Shown: positions 54,373 to 62,665, counted from the first letter of the stretch. The stretch is DNA of 64,000 nucleotides from Gemelliphila asaccharolytica (GCF_001553005.1 NZ_KQ959899.1:5140-69139), one strand, 5' to 3'. Program-made: numbers and translations. Notes: generated by a model from the letters alone, not told the origin.

Positions 54373-55486
54373 AATTAAATCCTCCAAATTCTTCTTTTAC
54401 ATTTTCAATTACTACTTCTTCTCGTTTGTCTCTAATGCTTACTAAACTTAACTTCCCTTTTGGTTTTTCTAATAAGTCAGTGATATTATCATCAAAGACT
54501 TTCTTACCTAGTAACTTAGTCATCGCTGTAATGCCAAGTAACTTCTCTTCAAAGGGGTTGAATCCCAGTTCTTTTACTTTCTTAATCACTTCATCTTCAT
54601 CTCTGTATCTTCTATTTGACCTGCCTTCAACCAGTTTTAAATCTTTCCATCTATGACCCTTCATTGCTTTTTCTAAAGCATAGGCCTTGATGTCTTTGAC
54701 CCATTGTTCCATTTCGTCTAGTCTTGGTAGAATCTCTTCAATTTCATCGTCAGATAGTTCTGGTGGTAGGGTAAATTCTTCTTGTGCTAGTTTTAGATTT
54801 TCTTCCGCTCTTTTCCTACATTTATTCTTTGCTTTACAGAAGATGCACCATTCTCCACAAGAGTATTCTCCTTCGCCTCTATATGCTTTCTCAGCAATCT
54901 CTCGTACGGTTTCTCCCCACTTATAAAGTTCTATCTTATTGATTTCATAAATTGAGATATTGCATCTTCTTGGTTGATAGATGTGAAGTATTACATTCTC
55001 GATATCATAAATGCCATCAAAAAGTGTAAGTGCTCCCAGCCCGTATAACATGAGTTGAGTATTTTCTTTTGCATCGACTAGGACTCCTTGACCATACTTT
55101 AAGTCAACTACATGAAGGTCTTCTCCTCCAACAACTACACAGTCAGCTGTACCAAATGACTCCTTAACATATTCTGATAGGTCAAGCCTTTCTTCTACAA
55201 AGACTGCAGGATTTTGATATTTACTCACAATTTCCATAACATAGGATGCATAACCTTCAGTAAGTTCTTCCATTTCTTCGTTATAGAACTCTAGGTCTTC
55301 TCTTGGATTATTTACATTTTGACCTAACAAAGTTCTAAGTTTGTATTCTGCAAGTGAGTGAGCTGATGTCCCCTCAAGTGCATAAGGACTAATCTCATCT
55401 TCATATTTTTGAGAAAGCCTAATGCTTGGTGGACAGTGAATCCATCTATTAGAAGATGATGCTGATAGTATTGCGTGAGCACCCAT
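54362..55486 (-). CDS. DUF2800 / Cas4-RecB-like exonuclease
   Basis: This 374-aa protein has a PD-(D/E)xK RecB-like core (ADCVVVGGEDLHVVDLKYGQ) and a four-cysteine iron-sulfur pattern (first Cys in the SSNRWIHCPPSIRLS N-terminus, then CGEWCIFCKAKNKCRKR). It is the DUF2800 family found next to DUF2815 in Firmicutes phages and likely processes DNA ends in replication or recombination. Confidence 0.88.
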   Translation of the reverse strand: MGAHAILSASSSNRWIHCPPSIRLSQKYEDEISPYALEGTSAHSLAEYKLRTLLGQNVNNPREDLEFYNEEMEELTEGYASYVMEIVSKYQNPAVFVEERLDLSEYVKESFGTADCVVVGGEDLHVVDLKYGQGVLVDAKENTQLMLYGLGALTLFDGIYDIENVILHIYQPRRCNISIYEINKIELYKWGETVREIAEKAYRGEGEYSCGEWCIFCKAKNKCRKRAEENLKLAQEEFTLPPELSDDEIEEILPRLDEMEQWVKDIKAYALEKAMKGHRWKDLKLVEGRSNRRYRDEDEVIKKVKELGFNPFEEKLLGITAMTKLLGKKVFDDNITDLLEKPKGKLSLVSIRDKREEVVIENVKEEFGGFNYAK

Positions 55487-55782
55487 TACAACTCCTCCGC
55501 ATCTGCCACCAAGTCTTTATAGTTACTTGGTTCAATCTCAGATAACTTTTTAGCCCCATACTTTTCTAAGAGTTCTCTTATCTTTGCTGTATGACCTAAT
55601 CTTGATTTGTCGGCTAGTATCTTTCTAACATCTTCAATTTCATAAGTCTTTTCTTCTTGTTTTTCTTTTTCTTCTTTAGGTAATTCCTCATCACTTTCTA
55701 AATCTGTGAGCAGGATTCCTATACTAGATGCAAGATTCTCTGCATCTTCTTTGATTTCCATTAGTAGCTTTGTCCTTGACAT
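55486..55782 (-). CDS. Small phage protein (rrp5-annotated family)
   Basis: This 98-aa helical acidic protein includes YEIEDVRKILADKSRLGHTA and LLEKYGAKKLSEIEPSNY. It belongs to a small phage family often labelled rRNA biogenesis protein without evidence. It overlaps neighbours on both sides (1 bp and 59 bp). It may be a recombination accessory protein. Confidence 0.7.
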   Translation of the reverse strand: MSRTKLLMEIKEDAENLASSIGILLTDLESDEELPKEEKEKQEEKTYEIEDVRKILADKSRLGHTAKIRELLEKYGAKKLSEIEPSNYKDLVADAEEL

Positions 55783-55975
55783 CTTTTTCTCCTTTCTCGA
55801 TTTCTCTAATATCCACTGAGTCTACTGTAATTCCCGGTTCTAATAAGTAGATTTGTCTGTATTCTCCAAACAATAATCTGATAAGTTTGCTTGGTAACCT
55901 TCTTATTGAACCTTTAAGACCATTGGTTTTTTGTCCCACTTCACTTGTTACATTGATGATTATTTTGTGCCTCAT
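55724..55975 (-). CDS. Small phage protein, unknown
   Basis: The start at 55975 uses GGAGGC 5-6 bp upstream. The 83-aa basic protein begins MRHKIIINVTSEVGQKTNGL and includes SIRRLPSKLIRLLFGEYRQI. No family is recognised. Its 3' end overlaps the next gene by 59 bp in another frame, an unusually long overlap but both have good ribosome binding sites. Confidence 0.6.
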   Translation of the reverse strand: MRHKIIINVTSEVGQKTNGLKGSIRRLPSKLIRLLFGEYRQIYLLEPGITVDSVDIREIEKGEKDVKDKATNGNQRRCRESCI

Positions 55976-56060
55976 GTTTGCCTCCTTTCTGAAAGGGTCA
56001 TCTCCCTTACAAATCACAGGCAAAGAAAAAGGACGAGTTTTTAACCTCGCCCTAGAATAT

Positions 56061-56672
56061 TTAAAAATTATTTTTGATTTTCTTCTTCGCCTTGTCCAAA
56101 TGTTCCTTAACCGCAGCTGAAGATATGTTCATTAAATCTGCAATTTCTGACTGCTTATATCCATCTTCATACATCAGCTTGATTACTAATCTCTGCTTTT
56201 CTGTTAATAAGCTTAGTAGATCTTCAATATGGTCCAACCATTCAGGCTTTCCATCTGATTTCTTATCTGCGATAGATGCAATCAGCCTTTTATCCGGGTC
56301 AATCTCTCCATCATTATCGAAATCAAGAGATAAGTTATAGTTTCTAGGGAATCTTTCCTCAACTGCTCCTTTCACAATGTCCTCATTGGGTTCGTATCCA
56401 TTACTTTTTTTAAAGTCGCTTATAAATTCTTTTTTCCACACATCTATTTCAGCTTTCTCTTCTTTAGTTCGCTCAGGTCTTAGATTCTTAAGGTTGTAAT
56501 AAACCTCGCTATCATCCATCGAGTGTAACATTTTAATATCCAGCTCCGTTACACCATTTTCTCCAGGTTTAATAACAATTATCTTTTCAACGTATTCTCC
56601 TTTTTCTGTTCTTTGTGTTGTTGTGTACTTGTAGACCCCGCGGTCTTTTTGATTAGTTTTGTGAATTCTCAT
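56061..56672 (-). CDS. Sigma-70-like factor with HTH (phage early regulator)
   Basis: The start at 56672 gives 203 aa. The C-terminus is a sigma region 4 HTH (LTEKQRLVIKLMYEDGYKQS, EIADLMNISSAAVKEHLDKA). The N-terminal half (VYKYTTTQRTEKGEYVEKII) is unlike sigma region 2, so it is probably an accessory regulator rather than a full sigma factor. It is the first gene of the leftward phage transcript and the right end of the recognisable prophage. Confidence 0.78.
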   Translation of the reverse strand: MRIHKTNQKDRGVYKYTTTQRTEKGEYVEKIIVIKPGENGVTELDIKMLHSMDDSEVYYNLKNLRPERTKEEKAEIDVWKKEFISDFKKSNGYEPNEDIVKGAVEERFPRNYNLSLDFDNDGEIDPDKRLIASIADKKSDGKPEWLDHIEDLLSLLTEKQRLVIKLMYEDGYKQSEIADLMNISSAAVKEHLDKAKKKIKNNF

Positions 56673-56742
56673 TAGAAATCCCTGCCTTTCTTTATTTGCA
56701 GAGAGATCTATCACTAAGAATTACTCATATGGTGTTACAGTC

Positions 56743-56771
56743 TTGTATGCACTTACATATTTTGATATAAT
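56743..56771 (+). promoter_or_regulatory. Promoter of the rightward two-component motif operon
   Basis: TTGTAT (56743-56748), a 17-bp spacer and a perfect TATAAT (56766-56771). The leader to the ATG at 56954 is about 180 bp, holds the hairpin at 56828 and three GGTTTAT-type short repeats near 56886-56916. Confidence 0.6.
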
Positions 56772-56822
56772 TTTATTAAATATGATTTGATATGAATTGT
56801 ACTAAATTCCTGACTAGCCATA

Positions 56823-56853
56823 AAAAATTCCTAGAGATTTATCTCTCTAGGAA
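56823..56853 (-). terminator. Terminator hairpin at the prophage right edge
   Basis: A perfect 10-bp stem TTCCTAGAGA/TCTCTAGGAA (56828-56853), followed on the minus strand by TTTTT. It would stop leftward transcription entering the prophage. On the plus strand it forms a leader hairpin of the following operon. Confidence 0.7.
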
Positions 56854-56953
56854 TAACTTGAAGTTTGTGAAGTTTACGGTACATGGTTTATGGGGTTTAT
56901 TTGGTTTATGAGGTTGATACTTTAATTAATGAGTTTGCAGGAGGCAAATTACT

Positions 56954-57868
56954 ATGAATAATACCTATCCTCGCTTATGTGGTGGAACATTTTTAGTTCT
57001 TCTGCTTCGTTCCAAAAGAACTAAAGCTAAAAAAGATATACGAAAATACAGTGCTAACGGTATTACAAACCCTGAATTTCTGAAGGGTTTAATTACGATA
57101 TTTGATTCCAGTTACTACGAACCATCTGGCTCTTCCTTGGAAACCAACACATCACGTTACAAAAAATGTGAAATTTCCAAAGCTGATTGTTTGCCATTTG
57201 ATGACAATGCACTAATTACTGCATTTGATAGACAAATTAAAGAAGACTATTACACTCTTTTAGTTAGAATGAAGGAGCTACTTGATTACTTTCTTACCAT
57301 CGATAAGGCGCCTAAAATAGATGAGCTTGTTTATGGGATTCTTAATCTTATAATAAACGATCACTCTATTAATCAAGACGATGTCTTTTATGCTCTACCT
57401 AACGGAACAGGAATAACTAAAAAAGATCTAATATCTACGCTAGACATAAATCTTTATTCACTTATTCTTGGCGTTTGGCATTTCATTTTAACAAGTCGCA
57501 AGGATAATAAAATTGGAGCTTCAACGATTAAGTCTTGGCATGAAGAACCTCTTGAAAAAGGTAAGGCTCATATTTTTACTAGTTCAATTGGCAGTACCTA
57601 TCATCTAGATATAAAAATAAGCACACTCATTGAACAAAATGAGAGTGCTGAGCGTGAAATCAGTGATGAAATTAATAAAGATTTTTTCGAAGAACCTGAA
57701 ATAGAAATTTTGGATTCTGTTGATGCAAATGAAACATCACAACACCAAGAAAATAAACAACCTACAATTAACAATCAGTTTATTTTCAATCAATCTGGCA
57801 GTGGCGTAAACATAGGGCAAGCTACTAACGTAATTATAAAAAATGGAAAGGTGGTCGATGCTAAATGA
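56954..57868 (+). CDS. Unknown protein with C-terminal shared motif (QSGxGxNIG)
   Basis: This 304-aa protein begins MNNTYPRLCGGTFLVLLLRS, a start I associate with an uncharacterised Firmicutes accessory family. A helical central part follows (FYALPNGTGITKKDLISTLD, LYSLILGVWHFILTSRKDNK). An acidic linker leads to the C-terminal segment FIFNQSGSGVNIGQATNVII (about 275-294). The same segment in related form opens the next protein. Stop and next start overlap as ATGA. The glycine/Asn/Gln motif resembles amyloid-like signalling motifs, so this may be the partner that transmits or receives a signal. Function is not established. Confidence 0.7.
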   Translation: MNNTYPRLCGGTFLVLLLRSKRTKAKKDIRKYSANGITNPEFLKGLITIFDSSYYEPSGSSLETNTSRYKKCEISKADCLPFDDNALITAFDRQIKEDYYTLLVRMKELLDYFLTIDKAPKIDELVYGILNLIINDHSINQDDVFYALPNGTGITKKDLISTLDINLYSLILGVWHFILTSRKDNKIGASTIKSWHEEPLEKGKAHIFTSSIGSTYHLDIKISTLIEQNESAEREISDEINKDFFEEPEIEILDSVDANETSQHQENKQPTINNQFIFNQSGSGVNIGQATNVIIKNGKVVDAK

Positions 57869-58539
57869 ACAACGATTTAGATATTGCTAAAACCGAATCC
57901 AATCTTCCATCAGAGAAAACAAACATATATAACTTCGAACAATCTGGACAAGGAACTAATATAGGGTTAGCAAAAAATGTTCATAATACAACTGTAAATA
58001 TTATGCTTCCGGTAAGCAATGGTACAATCGCTACCCCTACCTTTATTCAAAAAACAATCAATATGGAGTATTTCAATTTATTTGTCATTTTAGGTGAACA
58101 ATATGATAAGTCATACTTTATTGTAGATATAAAAAGAGAATTAACAATTACGGAGGGTACGGCAAAATCCATTCATGATAAACTGGCTTCCTTTTCTGAA
58201 GAAGCGAAAGCCGAAATTATGTCATACCCTTGTATATTTGCTAATGAGAACTACAGATATAGCCCACCAGAAATACCACCTAGTGGACCTCAAATGGCCC
58301 AGTATGGCTTTATCACCAAAATACAACAATTGCATAATGGAGATTTGAAAATATATTTCCAATCATTAGCTATGTGCTCTATTCCACAAGATTTACTAAA
58401 CACAATGGTTTCTGAATTAGATTTACAGGGAAATGAAAAAGTAAACGAACTTGATCGAACACACTGGTCGATAAAAAATGTAAATATTGTAGAAGAACTG
58501 AAATTAAAAGGTATTAGCCTATTAATTCCATCCATATAA
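57865..58539 (+). CDS. Unknown protein with N-terminal shared motif (QSGxGxNIG)
   Basis: The 224-aa protein has near residues 22-45 YNFEQSGQGTNIGLAKNVHN, matching the tail of the previous protein (FNQSGSGVNIGQATNV). The rest is an alpha/beta domain (EYFNLFVILGEQYDKSYFIV, PPSGPQMAQYGFITKIQQLH, GDLKIYFQSLAMCSIPQDLL) that I cannot assign. Gene overlap and matching motifs indicate that the two products interact or co-assemble. The start is ATG within the ATGA overlap, with AAAGGTGG upstream. Confidence 0.7.
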   Translation: MNNDLDIAKTESNLPSEKTNIYNFEQSGQGTNIGLAKNVHNTTVNIMLPVSNGTIATPTFIQKTINMEYFNLFVILGEQYDKSYFIVDIKRELTITEGTAKSIHDKLASFSEEAKAEIMSYPCIFANENYRYSPPEIPPSGPQMAQYGFITKIQQLHNGDLKIYFQSLAMCSIPQDLLNTMVSELDLQGNEKVNELDRTHWSIKNVNIVEELKLKGISLLIPSI

Positions 58540-58554
58540 TAAACGGAGGTTAGC

Positions 58555-58749
58555 ATGGCAGAATTAAATCAAGAAATAGAAAAATGGGTAAACCTTGAAG
58601 ATATTGCTGACCATTTAAGTGTCAGCAAAGATACTATAAGAATCTGGATAAAAGATGGTAAACTCCCCTTTTATAAAGCTGGGAAAATGTATAAGTTTAA
58701 AATTTCTGAAGTAGATGAATGGGTTCGAAAAGGAAGAATTACAGAATAA
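58555..58749 (+). CDS. Excisionase-type HTH protein (HTH_17/MerR-like)
   Basis: This 64-aa protein is essentially one winged HTH: VNLEDIADHLSVSKDTIRIW then IKDGKLPFYKAGKMYKFKIS. Such proteins bind element ends or operators. It starts 15 bp after the motif protein with GGAGG. It is followed by a frameshifted XRE gene and the PvuII-like nuclease, so it may regulate the restriction gene. Xis function is less likely without a nearby tyrosine integrase. Confidence 0.85.
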   Translation: MAELNQEIEKWVNLEDIADHLSVSKDTIRIWIKDGKLPFYKAGKMYKFKISEVDEWVRKGRITE

Positions 58750-58770
58750 ATTAATGGAGGTATGCAATGA

Positions 58771-58984
58771 ATGAAAAAATCACATCAGCTATAACAAGTT
58801 ATGGAAGTTATTAATTGACAAGAATATGTATCGCAAAGATTTACAGGAATTTGCCGGAATCAACTCAGCTTCTATTGCCAAACTTGGAAACGGCAGCAAT
58901 ATTACCACAGATATTCTTCTGAAAATTTGTAAAACCCTAGATTGTCATATAGAAGATATTCTTGAAACGATAGATGAAAAGTAA
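58771..58984 (+). pseudogene. XRE/Cro-C1 type regulator, frameshifted at an A6 run
   Basis: A full HTH_26-like sequence is readable (SYNKLWKLLIDKNMYRKDLQ, EFAGINSASIAKLGNGSNIT, LLKICKTLDCHIEDILETID). No start codon is in that frame. The ATG at 58771, after GGAGG, leads into AAAAAA (58774-58779) and is out of frame by one base; with five A it would be intact. Family members regulate restriction genes or element genes. Sequencing error, slippage-based phase variation or a true inactivation are all possible. Confidence 0.7.
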
Positions 58985-59025
58985 TACTGTATCAAAACTA
59001 ATATAAAGATATAAGGCGGACGATT

Positions 59026-59559
59026 ATGTCATTTTACGATGATAATCACAAAAACGAAATAGCCAAAATCAACAGATTATGGGCGAATTTAACAGAGCTA
59101 AATAAGCTTGCAAAAACCTATGGTATTCCTGACATATTTCAGGATAATGGAGCAAAAGTTCTGCAACAATTAATTTATCTAAACATGTCTATACTTCCAG
59201 GTAGAGAAGGTAATGACTGTATTTCAGCAAGCGGTACAGAATGGGAAATGAAATCTATAAATTTAGAGACTTCAGCCTCCGGCTTTAGTACAAACCATCA
59301 TACCACACACTACATTATTGCTAAATATAGACAAGTTCCTTGGACTTTTGCGATCTATCATGGCATAACACTTACTGAAATGTATGTCATGACTCCATCT
59401 ATGCTTGAACCATTATATCAGCATTGGGAAGAAAAGCTACAAACAATGGCACACCTAAATAATCCAAAAATCCCTGTAAAATACGTGCGCGAAAACGGAA
59501 TAAAGGTGTTTCCAATCAACGAAAATAATCCCTTTGATCCTGATTCAATTAACTCATAA
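59026..59559 (+). CDS. PvuII-like type II restriction endonuclease
   Basis: The 177-aa protein matches R.PvuII along its length: GIPDIFQDNGAKVLQQLIYL, LPGREGNDCISASGTEWEMK and SASGFSTNHHTTHYIIAKYR. QVPWTFAIYHG and NNPKIPVKYVRENGIKVF follow. The catalytic residues are D64, E74 and K76 (the E-x-K of WEMK), and the His pair sits in the recognition region. R.PvuII cuts CAGCTG as a dimer; the same site is expected here. It converges on its methyltransferase, which is the arrangement needed for separate control. About 20 residues extend past the R.PvuII C-terminus. Confidence 0.95.
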   Translation: MSFYDDNHKNEIAKINRLWANLTELNKLAKTYGIPDIFQDNGAKVLQQLIYLNMSILPGREGNDCISASGTEWEMKSINLETSASGFSTNHHTTHYIIAKYRQVPWTFAIYHGITLTEMYVMTPSMLEPLYQHWEEKLQTMAHLNNPKIPVKYVRENGIKVFPINENNPFDPDSINS

Positions 59560-59560
59560 A

Positions 59561-59603
59561 AAAAGCCTCGGTTCAAAATAAATATCTTGAACCGAGTTTT
59601 TTT
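59561..59603. terminator. Bidirectional terminator between endonuclease and methyltransferase genes
   Basis: CTCGGTTCAA (59567) pairs with TTGAACCGAG (59587) around ten bases, with an A run before it and a T run after. It serves both convergent genes. Confidence 0.9.
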
Positions 59604-60546
59604 ATATGGATACATCATTTCCATTTAAAATTTCATCATACATTCTCTTTGCTTCATCTTCATTCTGAGCAAATCTAAACACCGATGCAGCAACATATTC
59701 TTGTGATAATTCAAAACTCATCCAGCGTCTTCCTAATCCCTGAGCTGTCATTCCTGTTGTATTGCTTCCCCCAAATATATCTACAACTAAGTCACCCTCG
59801 TCAGTTAAAAATTTTATAAAAAATTCAGGTAATGCCATAGGAAATCTTGCTGGGTGTCCTTTTACACCACACTTTTTACAATATCTAAGATATTGGCTAT
59901 TACTCTCACTATTAGGAAACTGCAGCATATTAGGCGGAATAGCTCCACCATTATCCTTAGCCCAAGAATCAATAGTTAAAACATGCCCTGATGGACGTTC
60001 AACACTTGAACCCTTTATATAATTTTCTGGATGATCTATGAGGTTTTGCATCCTGCTTGAATAAGGGGTTAAAACCTTTCTTACATCCGCCTTACATTCT
60101 CTAGGATTCTTACAAAGCCACCACACTGTATTAACAGATGTCTTTGCTCTAAGTTTTCTTTTATTTACCCATTCAATCGGTGCTGGTAAAGCCGATGGAT
60201 TATGCCAATAAAACGGTTGAGCCAATTTGAATCCAATTTCATCAACCATTTTGATGAGAGTTCTAAATTGATACAAGCTATATGATGGCTCCCCTTTTTC
60301 ATACGCACCACCTATGTCAATAACAAAACTTCCGTCTTCTCGTAGCTTTTTATATACCAAACTTGCAAACTGGCATAGCCAATCAACATATTTCTCTTGT
60401 TCCTCATTACCGTATGCTTTTTTTCTTTGTAGTGCAAACGGCGGACTTGTTACTACTAAGTTAATACTTTCATCTTCAAACTTTGCGAGTTCATCTAATG
60501 AATCTCCGCATATGCACTGACCAAGATTCGTAGAATATCCACTCAT
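59602..60546 (-). CDS. PvuII-like N4-cytosine DNA methyltransferase
   Basis: This 314-aa protein matches M.PvuII: TSPPFALQRKKAYGNEEQEK (catalytic motif IV), AYEKGEPSYSLYQFRTLIKM, and IEWVNKRKLRAKTSVNTVWW. GGAIPPNMLQFPNSESNSQY and DIFGGSNTTGMTAQGLGRRW (motif I, SAM binding) follow, in the beta-class order. It protects the inner C of CAGCTG by N4 methylation. The ATG at 60546 overlaps the stop of the small upstream gene (TGATG); GTG at 60549 is an alternative. Transcription is from the operator-promoter at 60737-60770. Confidence 0.95.
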   Translation of the reverse strand: MSGYSTNLGQCICGDSLDELAKFEDESINLVVTSPPFALQRKKAYGNEEQEKYVDWLCQFASLVYKKLREDGSFVIDIGGAYEKGEPSYSLYQFRTLIKMVDEIGFKLAQPFYWHNPSALPAPIEWVNKRKLRAKTSVNTVWWLCKNPRECKADVRKVLTPYSSRMQNLIDHPENYIKGSSVERPSGHVLTIDSWAKDNGGAIPPNMLQFPNSESNSQYLRYCKKCGVKGHPARFPMALPEFFIKFLTDEGDLVVDIFGGSNTTGMTAQGLGRRWMSFELSQEYVAASVFRFAQNEDEAKRMYDEILNGNDVSI

Positions 60547-60722
60547 CACTGATTACCTTCCTTTTTCTTTTTTAATATAATTTCATCCGCTTCAGAATCA
60601 TAAAAAACATCAAAAATAGTTTTTCCTTTCTCAGCTTTTACATTTTCAAGTATTGCCTTAGGCATTCTTACTCTCATATCTTGCTGTAGGACATAACTAT
60701 CTAAGTATATTCTATTCTGCAT
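60546..60722 (-). CDS. 58-aa AbrB/MazE-like regulator upstream of the methyltransferase
   Basis: The small protein reads MQNRIYLDSYVLQQDMRVRM, then PKAILENVKAEKGKTIFDVF and EIILKKKKEGNQ. The RVRMPKAI...KAEKG pattern fits swapped-hairpin AbrB-type DNA-binding proteins. It has GGAGGTG and is coupled to the methyltransferase start by TGATG. It likely autoregulates the methyltransferase operon at the adjacent palindrome, in the role often filled by a C protein. Confidence 0.75.
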   Translation of the reverse strand: MQNRIYLDSYVLQQDMRVRMPKAILENVKAEKGKTIFDVFYDSEADEIILKKKKEGNQ

Positions 60723-60736
60723 AGCTTCACCTCCTA

Positions 60737-60770
60737 GACTAATTATAGTCTAACATTAGTCTAAAGTCAA
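60737..60770 (-). promoter_or_regulatory. Methyltransferase operon promoter with operator palindrome
   Basis: On the minus strand TTGACT (60770-60765), a 17-bp spacer and TATAAT (60747-60742), a near-consensus promoter. The 14-bp palindrome GACTATAATTAGTC (60750-60737) covers the -10, and TTAGACTAATG just upstream repeats a half-site. Binding there would block RNA polymerase. Confidence 0.8.
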
Positions 60771-60772
60771 CT

Positions 60773-62245
60773 TTATAAGCTTTGTTTTCTCAAAAAATCT
60801 ATAGCTCCACTCCTATATTGATCCACTGATGATTCACTATAATTCCACAAGTCTTTTATCATCAAAAATCGTTCAGTTGAAACCAATTCTATTGCATTCT
60901 CCAGACTGGCAAACATATCTTTTCCTCGCAAGCCTATAATCATCGAACACCATTTTTTTTGATCTTCTGATGTACAATTAGAATATAGATTTACGAGTTT
61001 ATCCGGAGCTACCATCTCAGATTCTGTTAATATCTTTAAGACAATACCACCAGAAATATCATCAGTGATACTCTCTACTAAATATTCCATCAGATCGTTA
61101 TCATAATTTTCAATTATATGAGCCATTGCATGAGCCGCCACATTGTCATCGTCACAAGACGAGATTTCAATTATCTTTTTTACATAATCGTTTTTTACTG
61201 CTATCCCCCATGCAGCAGCAGATCTTAATTCTGTATCCAGACTTGAATCTAATGCCAATCGGCATAACATATCTGAAGCAACATCTGCATCGGATAATTC
61301 ACCTAAAATTAAGACATATTCAAATCGATACATCTGCTCTTCCAAATTCATTGCATAATTATAGAATTCATCCCATAAATCTTCCCCCAATCGAATTAAA
61401 GAAGAATAAATTTCCAGTTTAATTCTGTCATCTTGCTCATGGTTTTTTAAATCATACAATGCATCAACATATTCTTGCTTCTTTTCAAGATAACCCAATG
61501 CTTTAACGCCTGCATAACGAACTTCTTTCGAATCACTACTTAAATCATTCAAAAAATTATAAGTAATGCTACAAGTGTGCATATCCTTTTTTTCATCTGG
61601 AGCACCAGCTATCATGTACTCGTTTGCCTTAAAGATATCCCCTACACTACAATAAACGTGATAGCCCTTTTCTTTTTTCAATGAATATGTATATTTTGAT
61701 CCATCTTCATACTCTAACTTAATTTGATATTTTTCATCTGATTCAATAATGTCCTTAACAGTACCATTCTTTTTAGGTATGCAAGTTGGCCAAATTCGAT
61801 CCCTTTCGGCACCTTCTCCGGCAGATTTTGCTGGTCCTAATTTACTAAATCCTACACTTGCTCTCATGTTTCTTGCTTCGAAATAATTTGTTTCGCTTCC
61901 AGGGAACCAATTATCACCTTCATGAGAACACTGTATAAATGCAACAACATCGTGGTCACCCAAGCCCGCATCCCATCTTCTGTCAGGATTATTTTCGTTA
62001 TCAGACATTCTCACATCCAGTTTCGATTTTGCTCTTGATTCAATACGACAACCGCATTTTAGACAGATAAGATCTGGTAATCTTAATCTTTTAATTTTTG
62101 TTGACCAAATCTTATTAGATGTACTGTATCTCTCAAGCTCAATAACATTATGTCCACAGCTATTGAGCTGGCGTACAACCTCTTTAGACGAAACAGCCCC
62201 CATACTTATTTTTTCCAGAAAACTCCAGTCTGCTTTAAAATTCAT
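60773..62245 (-). CDS. HEAT-repeat protein with N-terminal nuclease-like/Cys-rich domain
   Basis: This 490-aa protein has an N-terminal domain with LRLPDLICLKCGCRIESRAK (three Cys, then acidic/basic residues resembling a degenerate PD-(D/E)xK core) and PDRRWDAGLGDHDVVAFIQC. A small beta region follows, and a C-terminal array of HEAT repeats (KEVRYAGVKALGYLEKKQEY, ELRSAAAWGIAVKNDYV, NVAAHAMAHIIENYD). It ends 3 bp from the promoter of the methyltransferase operon and reads toward it. I infer a DNA-targeting accessory or independent defence protein. The nuclease call is tentative because the exact ExK is not clear. Confidence 0.6.
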   Translation of the reverse strand: MNFKADWSFLEKISMGAVSSKEVVRQLNSCGHNVIELERYSTSNKIWSTKIKRLRLPDLICLKCGCRIESRAKSKLDVRMSDNENNPDRRWDAGLGDHDVVAFIQCSHEGDNWFPGSETNYFEARNMRASVGFSKLGPAKSAGEGAERDRIWPTCIPKKNGTVKDIIESDEKYQIKLEYEDGSKYTYSLKKEKGYHVYCSVGDIFKANEYMIAGAPDEKKDMHTCSITYNFLNDLSSDSKEVRYAGVKALGYLEKKQEYVDALYDLKNHEQDDRIKLEIYSSLIRLGEDLWDEFYNYAMNLEEQMYRFEYVLILGELSDADVASDMLCRLALDSSLDTELRSAAAWGIAVKNDYVKKIIEISSCDDDNVAAHAMAHIIENYDNDLMEYLVESITDDISGGIVLKILTESEMVAPDKLVNLYSNCTSEDQKKWCSMIIGLRGKDMFASLENAIELVSTERFLMIKDLWNYSESSVDQYRSGAIDFLRKQSL

Positions 62246-62418
62246 CTTTTTCCTCCTCTAATATCTAAAAAAGCCTTTGTACTATGTAGTATAAAAGCAC
62301 AAGCTCTAAACTATAAAGAATAATAACTTTCTTTCAGCAACTTAGCTTATCTTATATTTTAGTATATCCCCTTAACCGTATTACTAGAACATCGTAGTTC
62401 TTTGTAATTCTTAGCATT

Positions 62419-62490
62419 AAAAGTGAACCCACCCTTGCAGTAGGGTTCACTTTTATCTGACATCAAAACCTTAGTGTCAACCCTATCAAA
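62419..62490. repeat. Cassette-boundary repeat, copy G, with hairpin
   Basis: The hairpin AAAAGTGAACCC/GGGTTCACTTTT (62419-62454) is a strong terminator-like stem. It is followed by TCTGACATCAAAACCTTAGT (core from 62459), related to the core of copies B and C. Confidence 0.5.
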
Positions 62491-62559
62491 TAGACCAGTT
62501 CTCACAAAGTCAAATTCAAAGATAAAAATTAATGTCATATTCGGACCTAATCTGAGCAT

Positions 62560-62665
62560 TTAACGATAGAACCTAAATAAGCCTTTGAAATAAAGGTTTT
62601 TATGCCTTTGCTATGCCCACTTTTGACATCAAGACGACACTCTCGACATGTGATAGTTAGGTTAT
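62560..62665. repeat. Cassette-boundary repeat, copy E
   Basis: TTTAACGATAGAACC, then AATAAGCC, then CCACTTTTGACATCAAGACG and ACACTCTCGACATG (core 62625-62650), aligning with copies B and C. With copy G it fills the gap between the HEAT-repeat gene and the DUF6037-like gene; nothing else is seen between 62246 and 62757. Confidence 0.65.

Noticed and set aside
56878..56925. Short GGTTTAT repeats before the ATG at 56954, considered as iterons or a CRISPR-like array.
   Set aside because: Only three imperfect 7-bp units with no regular spacing; nothing like CRISPR repeats or an iteron origin.
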